The notes: generated by a model not told the origin, from the letters alone. Counted from the stretch's first letter, positions 12,148 through 23,910 are shown. The stretch is 64,000 nt of DNA from Streptomyces pluripotens (GCF_000802245.2 NZ_CP021080.1:1550001-1614000); one strand, 5' to 3'. Made by a program: numbers and translations.

Positions 12148-13371
12148 GTGCGACAGCGTTCTCTGGTGATTCTTACCTCCGTTCTGACCACCGGAGCTTT
12201 GACTCTCACCGCCTGCGGCTCCCGTAACAACGACAGCAAGGGCGGCGACAGCGGCAACGTAACGGTCACCATCGGCGTCGACGCGCCGCTGACCGGCCAG
12301 AACTCCGCAACGGGTCTGGGCATCCAGTACGGCGCACAGATCGCCGTGGACGACGCCAACAAGAACAAGACCGTTCCGGGCGTCACCTTCAAGATCAAGG
12401 CACTGGACGACAAGGCGATTCCCGCCACCGGCCAGCAGAACGCCACCCAGCTGGTCTCCGACTCCAACGTCCTCGGCGTGGTCGGCCCGCTCAACTCCGG
12501 CGTCGCGACGCAGATGCAGCAGACCTTCGCCACGGCCAACCTGGTGGAGATCTCCCCCTCCAACACGGCCCCCGAGCTGACCCAGGGCAAGAACTGGCAG
12601 ACCGCCAAGCAGCGCCCGTTCAAGACGTACTTCCGCACGGCGACCACCGATGCCCTGCAGGGCGCGTTCGCCGCGGACTACGCCTACAACGGCCTCAAGA
12701 AGAAGAAGGCCTTCGTCGTCGACGACAAGCAGACCTACGGCGCCGGCCTCTCCAAGATCTTCCGGCAGCAGTTCGTCAAGCAGGGCGGCAAGGTCATCGG
12801 CACCGACCACGTCAACGTCGGCGACCGTGACTTCTCCACCTTGGTCACGAAGATCAAGAACTCGGGCGCCGACATCCTCTACTACGGCGGCCAGTACGAC
12901 GAGTCCGAGGTACTGACCAAGCAGCTCAAGGAAGCCGGCGCCAAGATTCCGCTGTTCGGCGGCGACGGCATGTTCACCCCGACCTACATCAAGACCGCGG
13001 GCAAGACCGCCGAGGGCGACCTGGTCACCTCCATCGGCGTCCCGGTCGACACCCTGCCCGCCGCCAAGGACTTCGTGGCCACCTACAAGGCCAAGAAGTA
13101 CCCCGGCGACTACGGCACCTACGGCTCCTACGCCTACGACGCCACCACCGCCATCATCAAGGCCGTCGGCCAGGTCGTGAAGAACGGCAAGGTCCCCTCC
13201 GACGCCCGTGCCAAGGTCGTCGACGCCGTTCAGAACACCTCGTTCGACGGCATCTCCGGCAAGATCTCGTTCGACCAGTACGGCGACACCACCAACAAGC
13301 AGCTGACCGTCTACCAGGTCATCGACGGCAAGTGGAAGTCCGTCAAGAGCGGTACCGCCAACCCGAAGTAA
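12148..13371 (+). CDS. livK: branched-chain amino acid ABC transporter, substrate-binding lipoprotein
   Basis: The protein has 407 residues from the GTG at 12148, with GAAAGG about 8 bases upstream. The signal peptide ends in a lipobox (LTAC, Cys23), so the protein is a membrane-anchored lipoprotein. The body is a LivK/Leu-Ile-Val-binding type periplasmic fold: VTIGVDAPLTGQNSATGLGIQYGAQIAVDDANK, then VVGPLNSGVATQMQQ and LVEISPSNTAPELTQG. It captures branched-chain or related amino acids outside the cell and passes them to LivHMGF. A strong hairpin after the gene (13397-13433) would let it be expressed at a higher level than the downstream membrane genes. Confidence 0.93.
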   Translation: MRQRSLVILTSVLTTGALTLTACGSRNNDSKGGDSGNVTVTIGVDAPLTGQNSATGLGIQYGAQIAVDDANKNKTVPGVTFKIKALDDKAIPATGQQNATQLVSDSNVLGVVGPLNSGVATQMQQTFATANLVEISPSNTAPELTQGKNWQTAKQRPFKTYFRTATTDALQGAFAADYAYNGLKKKKAFVVDDKQTYGAGLSKIFRQQFVKQGGKVIGTDHVNVGDRDFSTLVTKIKNSGADILYYGGQYDESEVLTKQLKEAGAKIPLFGGDGMFTPTYIKTAGKTAEGDLVTSIGVPVDTLPAAKDFVATYKAKKYPGDYGTYGSYAYDATTAIIKAVGQVVKNGKVPSDARAKVVDAVQNTSFDGISGKISFDQYGDTTNKQLTVYQVIDGKWKSVKSGTANPK

Positions 13372-13396
13372 CCGAGCCGAACACTCCGCACCACCA

Positions 13397-13433
13397 GGGC
13401 CGCGCGGCGCAGACCACCGTCACCGCGCGGCCC
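13397..13433 (+). terminator. intra-operon hairpin after livK
   Basis: GGGCCGCGCGG (13397-13407) pairs perfectly with CCGCGCGGCCC (13423-13433) across a 15-base loop, followed by a run of C and T. It is probably a partial terminator or mRNA-stabilising stem between livK and livH. Confidence 0.7.
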
Positions 13434-13481
13434 ACCTTCTAGCCCCCCTTTTGACTCTCCCCACCACATGGAGGCCATGCG

Positions 13482-14411
13482 GTGAACACCCTGCCGCAGC
13501 AGCTGGCCAACGGGCTGTTCCTCGGCTCGATGTACGGGCTGATCGCCATCGGATACACGATGGTGTACGGCATCGTCCAGCTCATCAACTTCGCCCACGG
13601 CGAGATCTTCATGACCGGAGGCTTCGGCGCACTCACGGTCTATCTCGTCCTGCCGGACGGCATATCCATGTGGATAGCCCTGCCGGCGATGCTCCTCGGC
13701 GGCACACTGGTCGCCGTCCTCATCGCCGTCGGCGCCGAGCGCTTCGCCTACCGGCCACTGCGCGGCGCGCCACGACTAGCGCCACTGATCACCGCGATCG
13801 GCCTGTCGCTCGCCCTCCAGCAGCTCGTCTTCAACCTGTACCCGAACGCAAAGACCGCCCGGGTCTTCCCGCAGCTCCACTTCGGGCCCTTCCACGTCGG
13901 CTCCATCACCATCCAGAGCGGCGACGTCTTCCTCATCATCGCCGCTCCCCTGTGCATGGCGGTTCTCGCCTTCTTCGTCCGCCTCTCCCGCACCGGCCGC
14001 GCCATGCAGGCCACCGCGCAGGACCCGGACACCGCCCAGCTCATGGGTATCGACACCAACCGCATCATCGTCATCGCCTTCGCCATCGGCGGTCTCTTCG
14101 CGGCGGTCGCCGGCACCGCGTACGGCCTCAAGTACGGCTCCGTCTCCTACGACATGGGCTTCCTCGCCGGACTCAAGGCGTTCACCGCAGCCGTCCTCGG
14201 CGGCATCGGCAACATCTACGGCGCCATGCTCGGCGGCCTCGTCCTCGGCCTCGCCGAAGCCATGGCCACCGCCTACATCGCGAACATCCCCGGCATGCAC
14301 CAGCTCGGCGGCGGCAGCTGGGCCCCGGTGTGGGCCTTCGTCCTCCTCATCCTCGTACTCCTGTTCAGACCACAAGGTCTGCTCGGCGAACGCGTCGCGG
14401 ACAGGGCGTGA
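13482..14411 (+). CDS. livH: branched-chain amino acid ABC transporter permease LivH
   Basis: The protein has 309 residues from GTG 13482 (MNTLPQQLANGLFLGSMYGLIAIGYTMVYGIVQLINFAHGEIFMTGG). This opening is the signature of LivH permeases. About eight hydrophobic segments follow. Near residues 220-270 is the permease EAA-like segment FLAGLKAFTAAVLGGIGNIYGAMLGG, the site of ATPase contact. It forms the transmembrane channel together with LivM. The stop lies 6 bases before the ATG chosen for livM. Confidence 0.95.
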   Translation: MNTLPQQLANGLFLGSMYGLIAIGYTMVYGIVQLINFAHGEIFMTGGFGALTVYLVLPDGISMWIALPAMLLGGTLVAVLIAVGAERFAYRPLRGAPRLAPLITAIGLSLALQQLVFNLYPNAKTARVFPQLHFGPFHVGSITIQSGDVFLIIAAPLCMAVLAFFVRLSRTGRAMQATAQDPDTAQLMGIDTNRIIVIAFAIGGLFAAVAGTAYGLKYGSVSYDMGFLAGLKAFTAAVLGGIGNIYGAMLGGLVLGLAEAMATAYIANIPGMHQLGGGSWAPVWAFVLLILVLLFRPQGLLGERVADRA

Positions 14412-14416
14412 CCACC

Positions 14417-16204
<1,788 letters not shown>

Positions 16205-16210
16205 AGAACC

Positions 16211-17184
<974 letters not shown>

Positions 17185-17188
<4 letters not shown>

Positions 17189-17901
17189 CCGCACTGCTGG
17201 AGGTCGAGGACCTCAGGGTCGCCTACGGCAAGATCGAGGCCGTCAAAGGCATCTCGTTCAGCGTCGAGGCCGGCCAGGTCGTCACCCTCATCGGCACCAA
17301 CGGCGCCGGCAAGACGACCACCCTGCGCACGCTCTCGGGCCTGCTGAAGCCCACCACCGGCAAGATCATCTTTGATGGTAAGCCGCTCAACGGGACCCCC
17401 GCGCACAAGATCGTCGCGCTCGGGCTCGCCCACTCCCCCGAAGGCCGGCACATCTTCCCGCGACTGACCATCGCCGAGAACCTGCAACTCGGCGCGTTCC
17501 TCCGCAACGACAAGGAAGGCATCGAAAGGGACATCCAGCGCGCCTACGATCTCTTCCCGATCCTGGGCGAACGGCGCAAGCAGGCCGCCGGCACCCTCTC
17601 GGGCGGTGAGCAGCAGATGCTCGCCATGGGCAGGGCGCTGATGTCGCAGCCCAAGCTCCTGATGCTGGACGAGCCGTCCATGGGCCTGTCACCGATCATG
17701 ATGCAGAAGATCATGTCCACGATCGTCGAGCTGAAGTCCCAGGGCACGACGATCCTGCTGGTCGAGCAGAACGCCCAGGCGGCACTCTCGCTCGCCGACC
17801 AGGGCCACGTCATGGAGGTCGGCAACATCGTCCTGTCCGGCAGCGGCCAGGACCTGCTGCACGACGAGTCGGTGCGCAAGGCGTACCTCGGCGAGGACTG
17901 A
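17185..17901 (+). CDS. livF: branched-chain amino acid ABC transporter ATPase LivF
   Basis: The protein has 238 residues from the GTG at 17185, which overlaps the livG stop (GTGA), suggesting translational coupling. Motifs: Walker A GTNGAGKTTT, Q-loop region HSPEGRHIFPRLTIAENLQLGAF, signature LSGGEQQMLAMGRAL, Walker B LLMLDEPSMGL and the switch His/Glu region LLVEQNAQAALSLAD. With LivG it hydrolyses ATP to drive uptake. It is the last gene of the liv operon and is followed by a strong bidirectional hairpin. Confidence 0.96.
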
Positions 17902-17930
17902 CCGCGGCACGCGTCGGTCCGACCCTGCAC

Positions 17931-17974
17931 GACGAGGCCCGCGCCCCCTTCTCCGGGGCGCGGGCCTCCTCGTC
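17931..17974. terminator. bidirectional terminator between livF and the ANTAR regulator
   Basis: The segment from 17931 (GACGAGGCCCGCGCCC) pairs with the segment ending at 17974 (GGGCGCGGGCCTCCTCGTC), a stem of about 16 pairs with a small bulge. It lies between two convergent genes. Confidence 0.85.
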
Positions 17975-17988
17975 GTCTCCGGGCGGGC

Positions 17989-18648
17989 TCAGCCCTTCTT
18001 GGCGGCCTTCTTCTCCTCGCTGTCCGCGATGACGGCCTCGGCGACCTGCTGCATCGACATGCGGCGGTCCATGGAGGTCTTCTGGATCCAACGGAAGGCG
18101 GCCGGCTCGGTCAGACCGTACTCGGTCTGTAGGACCGACTTGGCCCGGTCGACCAGCTTGCGGGTCTCCAGCCGCTGGGTCAGGTCGGCGACCTCCTGCT
18201 CCAGCTGCTTCAGCTCGGTGAAGCGGGAGACGGCCATCTCGATGGCGGGGACGACATCGCTCTTGCTGAACGGCTTGACCAGATAGGCCATGGCACCGGC
18301 GTCCCGGGCACGTTCGACCAGGTCGCGCTGGGAGAAGGCAGTGAGCATCAGGACCGGCGCGATGGACTCCTCGGCGATCTTCTCAGCCGCGGAGATGCCG
18401 TCCAGCTTGGGCATCTTCACGTCCAGGATGACCAGGTCCGGCCTGTGCTCGCGGGCCAGCTCGATGGCCTGCTCGCCATCCCCGGCCTCGCCGACCACGC
18501 TGTAGCCCTCCTCCTCCAGCATCTCTTTGAGGTCGAGTCGGATCAGGGCCTCGTCCTCGGCGATGACGACACGGGTCGTCACCGGAGGCACGTGCGACTT
18601 GTCGTCGTCAGGCACGTCTACGGGCTGGGGCGACTCGGGGGAGGTCAC
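17989..18648 (-). CDS. ANTAR-domain response regulator (PdtaR-like)
   Basis: The protein has 219 residues from the GTG at 18646-18648, which has AAGGAG 7 bases upstream. After a short Pro/Asp-rich leader comes a receiver domain: VVIAEDEALIRLDLKEML, the phospho-acceptor Asp in LVILDVKMP, and MLTAFSQRDLVERA and AYLVKPFSKSDV. The last 60 or so residues are an ANTAR domain (LVDRAKSVLQTEYGLTEPAAFRWIQKTSMDRRMSMQQVAEAV), which binds paired-hexaloop RNA antiterminators. The mycobacterial relative PdtaR works with the sensor kinase PdtaS. No kinase gene adjoins it here. Confidence 0.92.
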   Translation of the reverse strand: MTSPESPQPVDVPDDDKSHVPPVTTRVVIAEDEALIRLDLKEMLEEEGYSVVGEAGDGEQAIELAREHRPDLVILDVKMPKLDGISAAEKIAEESIAPVLMLTAFSQRDLVERARDAGAMAYLVKPFSKSDVVPAIEMAVSRFTELKQLEQEVADLTQRLETRKLVDRAKSVLQTEYGLTEPAAFRWIQKTSMDRRMSMQQVAEAVIADSEEKKAAKKG

Positions 18649-18748
18649 GGAGGCTCCTTGGTCCAGGGCAGGGGCGCTGCTTCCAGCAGGGTACCTAGCT
18701 GCGAAGACAGACCGTGAACCGGTACACTCTCGATCGGCTCCTTGGCCC

Positions 18749-18832
18749 GCCCGGTTGGAGGAACTGGTCAGACTCGCGGCACTCAAAATGCCGTGCCCTT
18801 TGGGCATGTGGGTTCGAATCCCACACCGGGCA
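18749..18832 (+). tRNA. tRNA-Leu (anticodon CAA)
   Basis: The acceptor stem GCCCGGT (18749-18755) pairs with ACCGGGC (18825-18831), with discriminator A at 18832. The anticodon arm CGGCA-CTCAAAA-TGCCG gives anticodon CAA, reading UUG. A long variable arm (GTGCCCTTTGGGCAT) identifies a class II tRNA, and GTGGG-TTCGAAT-CCCAC is the T-arm. CCA is not encoded. This is not bldA, which has anticodon UAA. A TACACT hexamer at 18723-18728 is a possible -10 box. Confidence 0.95.
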
Positions 18833-18918
18833 CTCGGGTACATAAGTGGAGGATCACGTTCGCGTGGTCCTCCACCTTTCTGTGTGCACGATCATGAACG
18901 TTGACACAGAGTGGCCGC

Positions 18919-19060
18919 ATGGGCATCCACAGCTCTGCAGTACGGCAGAACGCCCTCACCCTGCTGCGCAACGGCTCGAGGAACGCAGACGTAGCTCGTC
19001 AGCTCGGTGTGACCCCCGGAACGATCGGCTACGGGAAACATCTGGGCCACGTACTGGATG
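18919..19060 (+). pseudogene. remnant of a tRNA-adjacent HTH (homing-endonuclease-like) protein
   Basis: From the ATG at 18919 the frame reads MGIHSSAVRQNALTLLRNG, then SRNADVARQLGVTPGTIGY. This is the helix-turn-helix start of a Streptomyces family in which, as I recall, the HTH is followed by a LAGLIDADG-type domain, and which is often found beside tRNA genes. After GTIGY the similarity stops. The expected CPRC and LAGLIDADG-like segments are absent, and the frame runs into the 3' end of pyk. It starts 86 bases after tRNA-Leu. I read it as a truncated relic, although a short HTH protein could still be made. Confidence 0.5.
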
Positions 19061-19135
19061 TACGTGGGCTTTCGGTCGGTGCGGCGAGCGTGCGCACGGA
19101 CGCTGCGACGGGGCGGACGTTGCCTGTTGCATCCA

Positions 19136-20572
19136 CTAGTTCGGACCGTCGTCCTCGCCGATGCGGTGGACGCGGACCAAGTTGGTCGAGCCGGAGACCC
19201 CGGGTGGGGAACCGGCCGTGATGACCACGACGTCGCCCTTCTCGCAGCGGCCGTGGCGCAGCAGCAGGTCGTCCACCTGCTCCACCATGGCGTCGGTGGT
19301 GTTGGCATGCGGGCCGAGGAAGGTCTCCGCGCCCCAGGTGAAGCTGAGCTGGGAGCGGGTGGCCGGCTCTGGGGTGAAGGCCAGGAGCGGGATCGGCGAA
19401 CGATAGCGGGACATGCGGCGGGCCGTGTCTCCCGACTGGGTGAAGGCCACCAGGAACTTCGCACTCAGGAAGTCGCCCATCTCTGCGGCGGCACGGGCGA
19501 CCGCGCCGCCCTGGGTGCGCGGTTTGTTCCGCTCGGTCAGCGGTGGCAGGCCGTTGGCCAGCATGTCTTCCTCGGCCGCTTCGACGATCTTCGCCATAGT
19601 GCACACGGTTTCGATCGGATACGTCCCGACGCTGGTCTCACCGGAGAGCATCACCGCGTCTGTGCCGTCGAGGACGGCGTTGGCCACGTCGGAGGCCTCG
19701 GCGCGGGTCGGCCGGGAGTTATCGATCATCGAGTCGAGCATCTGGGTGGCCACGATGACCGGTTTGGCGTTGCGCTTGGCGAGTTTGATCGCCCGCTTCT
19801 GGACGATCGGCACCTGTTCCAGGGGCATCTCCACGCCGAGGTCGCCGCGCGCGACCATCAGCCCGTCGAAGGCGGCGACGATACCGTCGAGGTTCTCCAC
19901 GGCCTGTGGTTTTTCGATCTTGGCGATCACCGGGAGGCGGCGGTCCTCCTCGGTCATGATGCGGTGCACATCCGCGGCGTCGACTCCGCTACGGACGAAG
20001 GAGAGGGCGATGGCGTCGAAGCCCGTGCGCAGCGCCCAGCGCAGGTCGTCTTCGTCCTTCCTGGAGAGGGCGGGGACGGAGACGGCGACGCCGGGAAGGT
20101 TCAGGCCCTTGTGGTCGGAGACCATGCCGCCCTCGGCGACCCGGGTGCGGATGCGGGGGCCGTCGACGGCGGTGACTTCCAGGCAGACCTTGCCGTCGTC
20201 GACGAGGATGCGTTCGCCGGGGGTGACGTCGGCAGCGAGGCCCGCGTAGGTGGTGCCGCACTGGAGGCGGTCGCCCTCGATGCCTTCCTCCACGGTGAGG
20301 GTGAAGGTGTCGCCGCGTTCAAGGAGTACGGGTCCTTCAGTGAAGCAGCCGAGCCTGATCTTCGGGCCTTGAAGATCAGCAAGGATTCCGACGCTGCGGC
20401 CGGTTTCATCAGCCGCCTTTCGCACGTGCCGATAGCGCTCCTCGTGTTCGGCGTGGGTGCCGTGGCTGAGGTTGAACCGGGCGACGTCCATTCCGGCCTC
20501 GACCAGTGCCTTGATCTGGTCGTACGAATCGGTGGCGGGCCCCAATGTGCAGACGATCTTTGCTCGGCGCAT
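19136..20572 (-). CDS. pyk: pyruvate kinase
   Basis: The protein has 478 residues, normal for the family. It starts MRRAKIVCTLGPATDSYDQIKALVEAGMDVARFNLSHG (substrate and K+ site). ADLQGPKIRLG follows, then the signature VIAKIEKPQAVENLDGIVAAFDGLMVARGDLGVEMPLE with the catalytic Lys and the metal-binding Glu and Asp. The C-terminal domain near TQSGDTARRMSRYR binds an allosteric effector. It converts phosphoenolpyruvate and ADP to pyruvate and ATP. It stands alone, with tRNA-Leu and the HTH relic at its 3' side. Confidence 0.97.
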   Translation of the reverse strand: MRRAKIVCTLGPATDSYDQIKALVEAGMDVARFNLSHGTHAEHEERYRHVRKAADETGRSVGILADLQGPKIRLGCFTEGPVLLERGDTFTLTVEEGIEGDRLQCGTTYAGLAADVTPGERILVDDGKVCLEVTAVDGPRIRTRVAEGGMVSDHKGLNLPGVAVSVPALSRKDEDDLRWALRTGFDAIALSFVRSGVDAADVHRIMTEEDRRLPVIAKIEKPQAVENLDGIVAAFDGLMVARGDLGVEMPLEQVPIVQKRAIKLAKRNAKPVIVATQMLDSMIDNSRPTRAEASDVANAVLDGTDAVMLSGETSVGTYPIETVCTMAKIVEAAEEDMLANGLPPLTERNKPRTQGGAVARAAAEMGDFLSAKFLVAFTQSGDTARRMSRYRSPIPLLAFTPEPATRSQLSFTWGAETFLGPHANTTDAMVEQVDDLLLRHGRCEKGDVVVITAGSPPGVSGSTNLVRVHRIGEDDGPN

Positions 20573-21133
20573 GAGTCGAGCCTAGGCCTTACTCGCGGGT
20601 AGAGATTTGGCCCTACGTGTCTACTCAAGGGACATTGGGCAAAGGGTTATTGACAAGTGTTGAATTGTGCGGTGTCCCGCTCCTATGAGCGATTTCCGGG
20701 CTCCTTCCGCCAGGTCGTGTTGTCGGGGTGATCACCCTTGCGGAGGTCGCATCGTGAATTGCGCTCTGGCCTGAGGGGCGATACGCAGCCGTGGCGCTTC
20801 GAGGTCGAGGGCTTCAGCAGGCTGGCCCTGGTTGACGGGAGAGACCCGAAGTCGGTGGACTCCGCGCTGAACCGGACTCGGCCCTGGTGGTTGCGTACGC
20901 TCGCCCCGGCCGTGGTGGGGAGGTTCGGGTGTGATGGAGACGGCGCCGGTAGACAGGTGTGTCATGGCGTCTCCGTGGGATCTGGCCAGGTCGAAAGCGG
21001 TTGCGTGGTAGTGGGTGAGGTCATCGAGTCGTGTGGGTTGATGACGGCGGTGTGGTGGGTGACGCTCCATGTGTCGTCGTGGTGCAGGGGTCGACACCGC
21101 CGCCGGCACTCCTCTTCGTTTCCCTCCGGGGTG
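20573..21133. other. 560-base region without a recognisable gene between pyk and the N-hydroxylase
   Basis: The first 120 bases are the least GC-rich and should carry the pyk promoter. The rest has small open frames on both strands without a recognisable domain or ribosome binding site. If the decarboxylase and hydroxylase pair were a desferrioxamine operon, an acetyltransferase (desC) and an NIS synthetase (desD) would be expected here. I see no trace of either. Confidence 0.5.
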
Positions 21134-22555
21134 TCACCTTCCCTCGACGAGTGGGGTCAGTCGAGTCGCCTGCCGGGCGTGGGGCACCCGGGGCTGGACG
21201 TCCTCCAGTCCGAAACGGGTGAAGGCCGTGCGGGCCGGCAGCGGGTAGGGCTCTTTGCCGGTGAGCGAGTTGAGGATGGTGGCACTGCGCCAGGCGGCGA
21301 GGCCGAGGTCTGGGGTTCCGACGCCGTGGGTGTGCAGTTCGGCGTTCTGGACGTGGACGGAGCCGGTGACGCAGGGGTCGAGGACGAGCCGGAACTCCTC
21401 GTCGATACGGGGACGTTCGCTGCTGTCGCGACGAAGGTAGGGGTCGAGTCCGGCGAGGAGGCGGCCGAGGGGGCGCTCGCGGTAGCCGGTGGCGAGGATG
21501 ACGGCGTCGGTGGTGAGCCGGGAACGGCTGCCCTGCTGGAGGTGTTCCAGATGTAGTTCGATCTTGGTGGTGGCGATGCGGCCGGCCGTCCGGACGCGGA
21601 CACCCGGGGTGAGGACTGCGTCGGGCCAGCCGCCGTGCAGGGAGCGCTGGTACAGCTCGTCGTGGATGGCGGCGAGGGTGTCGGCGTCGATGCCTTTGTG
21701 CAGCTGCCACTGGGCGGCGACCAGTCGGTCGCGGACGGGTTCGGCGAGGGCGTGGAAATAGCGCGTGTAGTCGGGTGTGAAGTGCTCCAGGCCGAGTTTG
21801 GAGTACTCCATGGGGGCGAACGCCTCGGTGCGGCCGATCCAGTGGACCTTCTCCCGGCCGACGGGGCGGTGGCGGAGCAGGTCGAGGAAGACCTCGGCAC
21901 CGGACTGTCCGGATCCCACGACGGTGACGTGCTCGGCGGTGAGGACGGTTTCGCGGTGGTCGAGGTAGTCGGCTGCGTGGATGACAGGGACGCCCGGGGC
22001 GTCCACCAGGGGCTTGAGGGGGTCGGGTACGTAGGGGGCGGTGCCGACGCCGAGAACGACGTTGCGGGTGTAGGTGCGGCCCAGGGCGTCGACCTCGCCT
22101 TCGGCGTCGAGTTGGGTGTAGTCGACCTCGAACACGTCGCGTTCGGGATTCCAGCGGACGGCGTCGACCTGGTGGTTGAAGTGCAGTCCGGGGAGGTTCT
22201 GTGCGACCCAGCGGCAGTAGGCGTCGTACTCGGCGCGATGGATGTGGAAGCGCTCGGCGAAGTAGAAGGGGTAGAGCCGCTCGCAGGTCTTGAGGTAGTT
22301 CAGGAAGCTCCAGGGACTGGTGGGGTCGGCGAAGGTCACCAGGTCGGCGAGGAAGGGAACTTGGATGGTGGCGCCGTCGATGAGCAGGCCGGGGTGCCAG
22401 TCGAAGCCCGGGCGTTGTTCGTAGAAGACGGCGTCGAGTTCGGCGAGCGGGTGGGCGAGCGCTGCCAGGGAGAGGTTGCACGGGCCGATGCCGATTCCGA
22501 CCAGGTCGCGGGGGGAGGCGGGTTCGTGCCGTGGAGGGGTGGGCTTCGGGTTCAT
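21134..22555 (-). CDS. lysine/ornithine-type N-monooxygenase (SidA/IucD/DesB-like)
   Basis: The protein has 473 residues. It opens with an FAD-binding motif, DLVGIGIGPCNLSLAALAHPLAELDAVFYEQRPGFDWHPGLLIDGATIQVPFLADLVTFADPTSPWSFLNYL, characteristic of microbial N-hydroxylating monooxygenases. An NADPH-binding VVGSGQSGAEVFLDLL and the ATGY motif (VILATGYRERP) follow. It should hydroxylate the amino group of a diamine such as cadaverine or putrescine, or of lysine/ornithine. Its ATG overlaps the stop of the decarboxylase (ATGA), so the decarboxylation product is the probable substrate. No synthetase gene adjoins it. Confidence 0.88.
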   Translation of the reverse strand: MNPKPTPPRHEPASPRDLVGIGIGPCNLSLAALAHPLAELDAVFYEQRPGFDWHPGLLIDGATIQVPFLADLVTFADPTSPWSFLNYLKTCERLYPFYFAERFHIHRAEYDAYCRWVAQNLPGLHFNHQVDAVRWNPERDVFEVDYTQLDAEGEVDALGRTYTRNVVLGVGTAPYVPDPLKPLVDAPGVPVIHAADYLDHRETVLTAEHVTVVGSGQSGAEVFLDLLRHRPVGREKVHWIGRTEAFAPMEYSKLGLEHFTPDYTRYFHALAEPVRDRLVAAQWQLHKGIDADTLAAIHDELYQRSLHGGWPDAVLTPGVRVRTAGRIATTKIELHLEHLQQGSRSRLTTDAVILATGYRERPLGRLLAGLDPYLRRDSSERPRIDEEFRLVLDPCVTGSVHVQNAELHTHGVGTPDLGLAAWRSATILNSLTGKEPYPLPARTAFTRFGLEDVQPRVPHARQATRLTPLVEGR

Positions 22556-23910
22556 CGGGGCGTGCTTCCTTCGACGAGTTTGAGGAGGTGGGCCAGGTCG
22601 TCCGGCCGGGTGTGGGGGTTGAGAAGGGTGGCTTTGAGCCAGCGGCGGCCGTCGGGTCGGGCGCGGCCGAGGATGGCCCGGCCGTCGTGGAGCAGCCTGC
22701 GGCGTACGGCGGCCACGGCGGCGTCGGTGGCTTCGGTGGGCCGGAACAGCACGGTGCTGATGACGGGCCGGCCGTACAGTTCGAAGCGGGGATGTTCCTG
22801 TACGAGTATGGCGAACTCACGTGCGCGGGTGCATACCTGGTCTACCAGGGCGCCCATGCCGTTGCGGCCGAGGGTCTTCAAGGTGACGGCGATCTTGAGG
22901 ATGTCGGGGCGGCGGCTGGTCCGCGAGGAGCGGCCGAGCAGATCGGGGAAACCGGCCTCGATGTCGTCCTGGGCGTTCAGGTAGTCGGCGTGGTGGTGGA
23001 GTGCGGCGAGTTCGTGGGGGCGGGCGATGGCGAGGAGGCCCGCGGCGACCGGCTGCCAGCCGAGCTTGTGCAGGTCGAGGGTGACGGTGTGGGCGGCTTC
23101 GAGCCCGGCGAGCTTGTCGCGGTGCCGGTCGCTGAAGAGGAGGCCACCGCCGTAGGCGGCGTCGATGTGCAGGCGGGCGCCGTGGGTGGCGCACAGTCCG
23201 GCGATCTCGGGCAGCGGGTCGATGAGACCGGCGTCGGTGGTACCGGCGGTGGCGGCGACCAGCAGCGGACCGGGGAGTCGGGTGAGGGCCTGGTGCAAGG
23301 CGGCAGGGTCGAGGATGCCGCGGGGTGCCGGGACGACGACCGGGTCGGGCAGGCCGAGCAGCCAGGTGGCGCGGGACAGGGAGTGGTGGGCGTTCGCGCC
23401 GCAGACGAGTTGGATGCTGCCGCCGTGCTCCTCTCGGGCCAGCAGCAGGGCGAGTTGGTTGGATTCGGTGCCGCCGGTGGTGACGAGCGCGTCGGCGAGA
23501 CCGATCGCGTGGGCGAGGGCGCGGGTGACCGCGGCTTCCAGGGCCGACGCGGCTGGGGCCTGGTCCCAGGAGTCCAGAGAGGGGTTCAGGGCGCTGGCGG
23601 CAAGGTCGGCTGCGGTGGCCACGGCGAGCGGTGGGCAGTGCAGGTGGGCCACGCACAGCGGATCGGAGGGGTCGGCGGCACCCTCGGCGAGGGCGTGCAC
23701 GAGTGTGCGTAGGGCATCGGGGTCGCCGTCGTCGGGCAGGACGTCTCCGAGGGCTTCGGCGATGCGAGCGGCGGCGGTTTCCGGTCCGCCGGCGGGCAAG
23801 GGCCCGCCGCGAGATCGGCCACCGGCGGCGAGTGCGTCGACGACGGTACCGAGGAGCGGTCGCAGCGCGTCGCGGCCGTCGGGGCCTGAGGCGAGGGGCG
23901 GCGTGCTCAT
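22552..23910 (-). CDS. PLP-dependent amino acid decarboxylase (DesA-like, group II)
   Basis: The protein has 452 residues from the ATG at 23908-23910, with GGAGGAG 6 bases upstream. Group II decarboxylase marks: SWDQAPAASALEAAV, TTGGTESNQLALLLAREE, HIDAAYGGG with the PLP-binding Asp, and TLDLHKLGWQPVAAGLLAI with the Schiff-base Lys after DLH. The likely reaction is decarboxylation of lysine or ornithine to cadaverine or putrescine, or of 2,4-diaminobutyrate; the exact substrate cannot be told. It is the first gene of a two-gene operon with the N-hydroxylase, as desA is with desB in desferrioxamine clusters, but no typical iron box lies upstream. Confidence 0.87.
   Translation of the reverse strand: MSTPPLASGPDGRDALRPLLGTVVDALAAGGRSRGGPLPAGGPETAAARIAEALGDVLPDDGDPDALRTLVHALAEGAADPSDPLCVAHLHCPPLAVATAADLAASALNPSLDSWDQAPAASALEAAVTRALAHAIGLADALVTTGGTESNQLALLLAREEHGGSIQLVCGANAHHSLSRATWLLGLPDPVVVPAPRGILDPAALHQALTRLPGPLLVAATAGTTDAGLIDPLPEIAGLCATHGARLHIDAAYGGGLLFSDRHRDKLAGLEAAHTVTLDLHKLGWQPVAAGLLAIARPHELAALHHHADYLNAQDDIEAGFPDLLGRSSRTSRRPDILKIAVTLKTLGRNGMGALVDQVCTRAREFAILVQEHPRFELYGRPVISTVLFRPTEATDAAVAAVRRRLLHDGRAILGRARPDGRRWLKATLLNPHTRPDDLAHLLKLVEGSTPR

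Noticed and set aside
18749..18832. bldA (tRNA-Leu UAA)
   Set aside because: The anticodon loop reads CTCAAAA, which gives CAA.
21134..23910. Complete desferrioxamine cluster
   Set aside because: Only DesA-like and DesB-like genes are present. No desC or desD and no iron box were found in the flanks.
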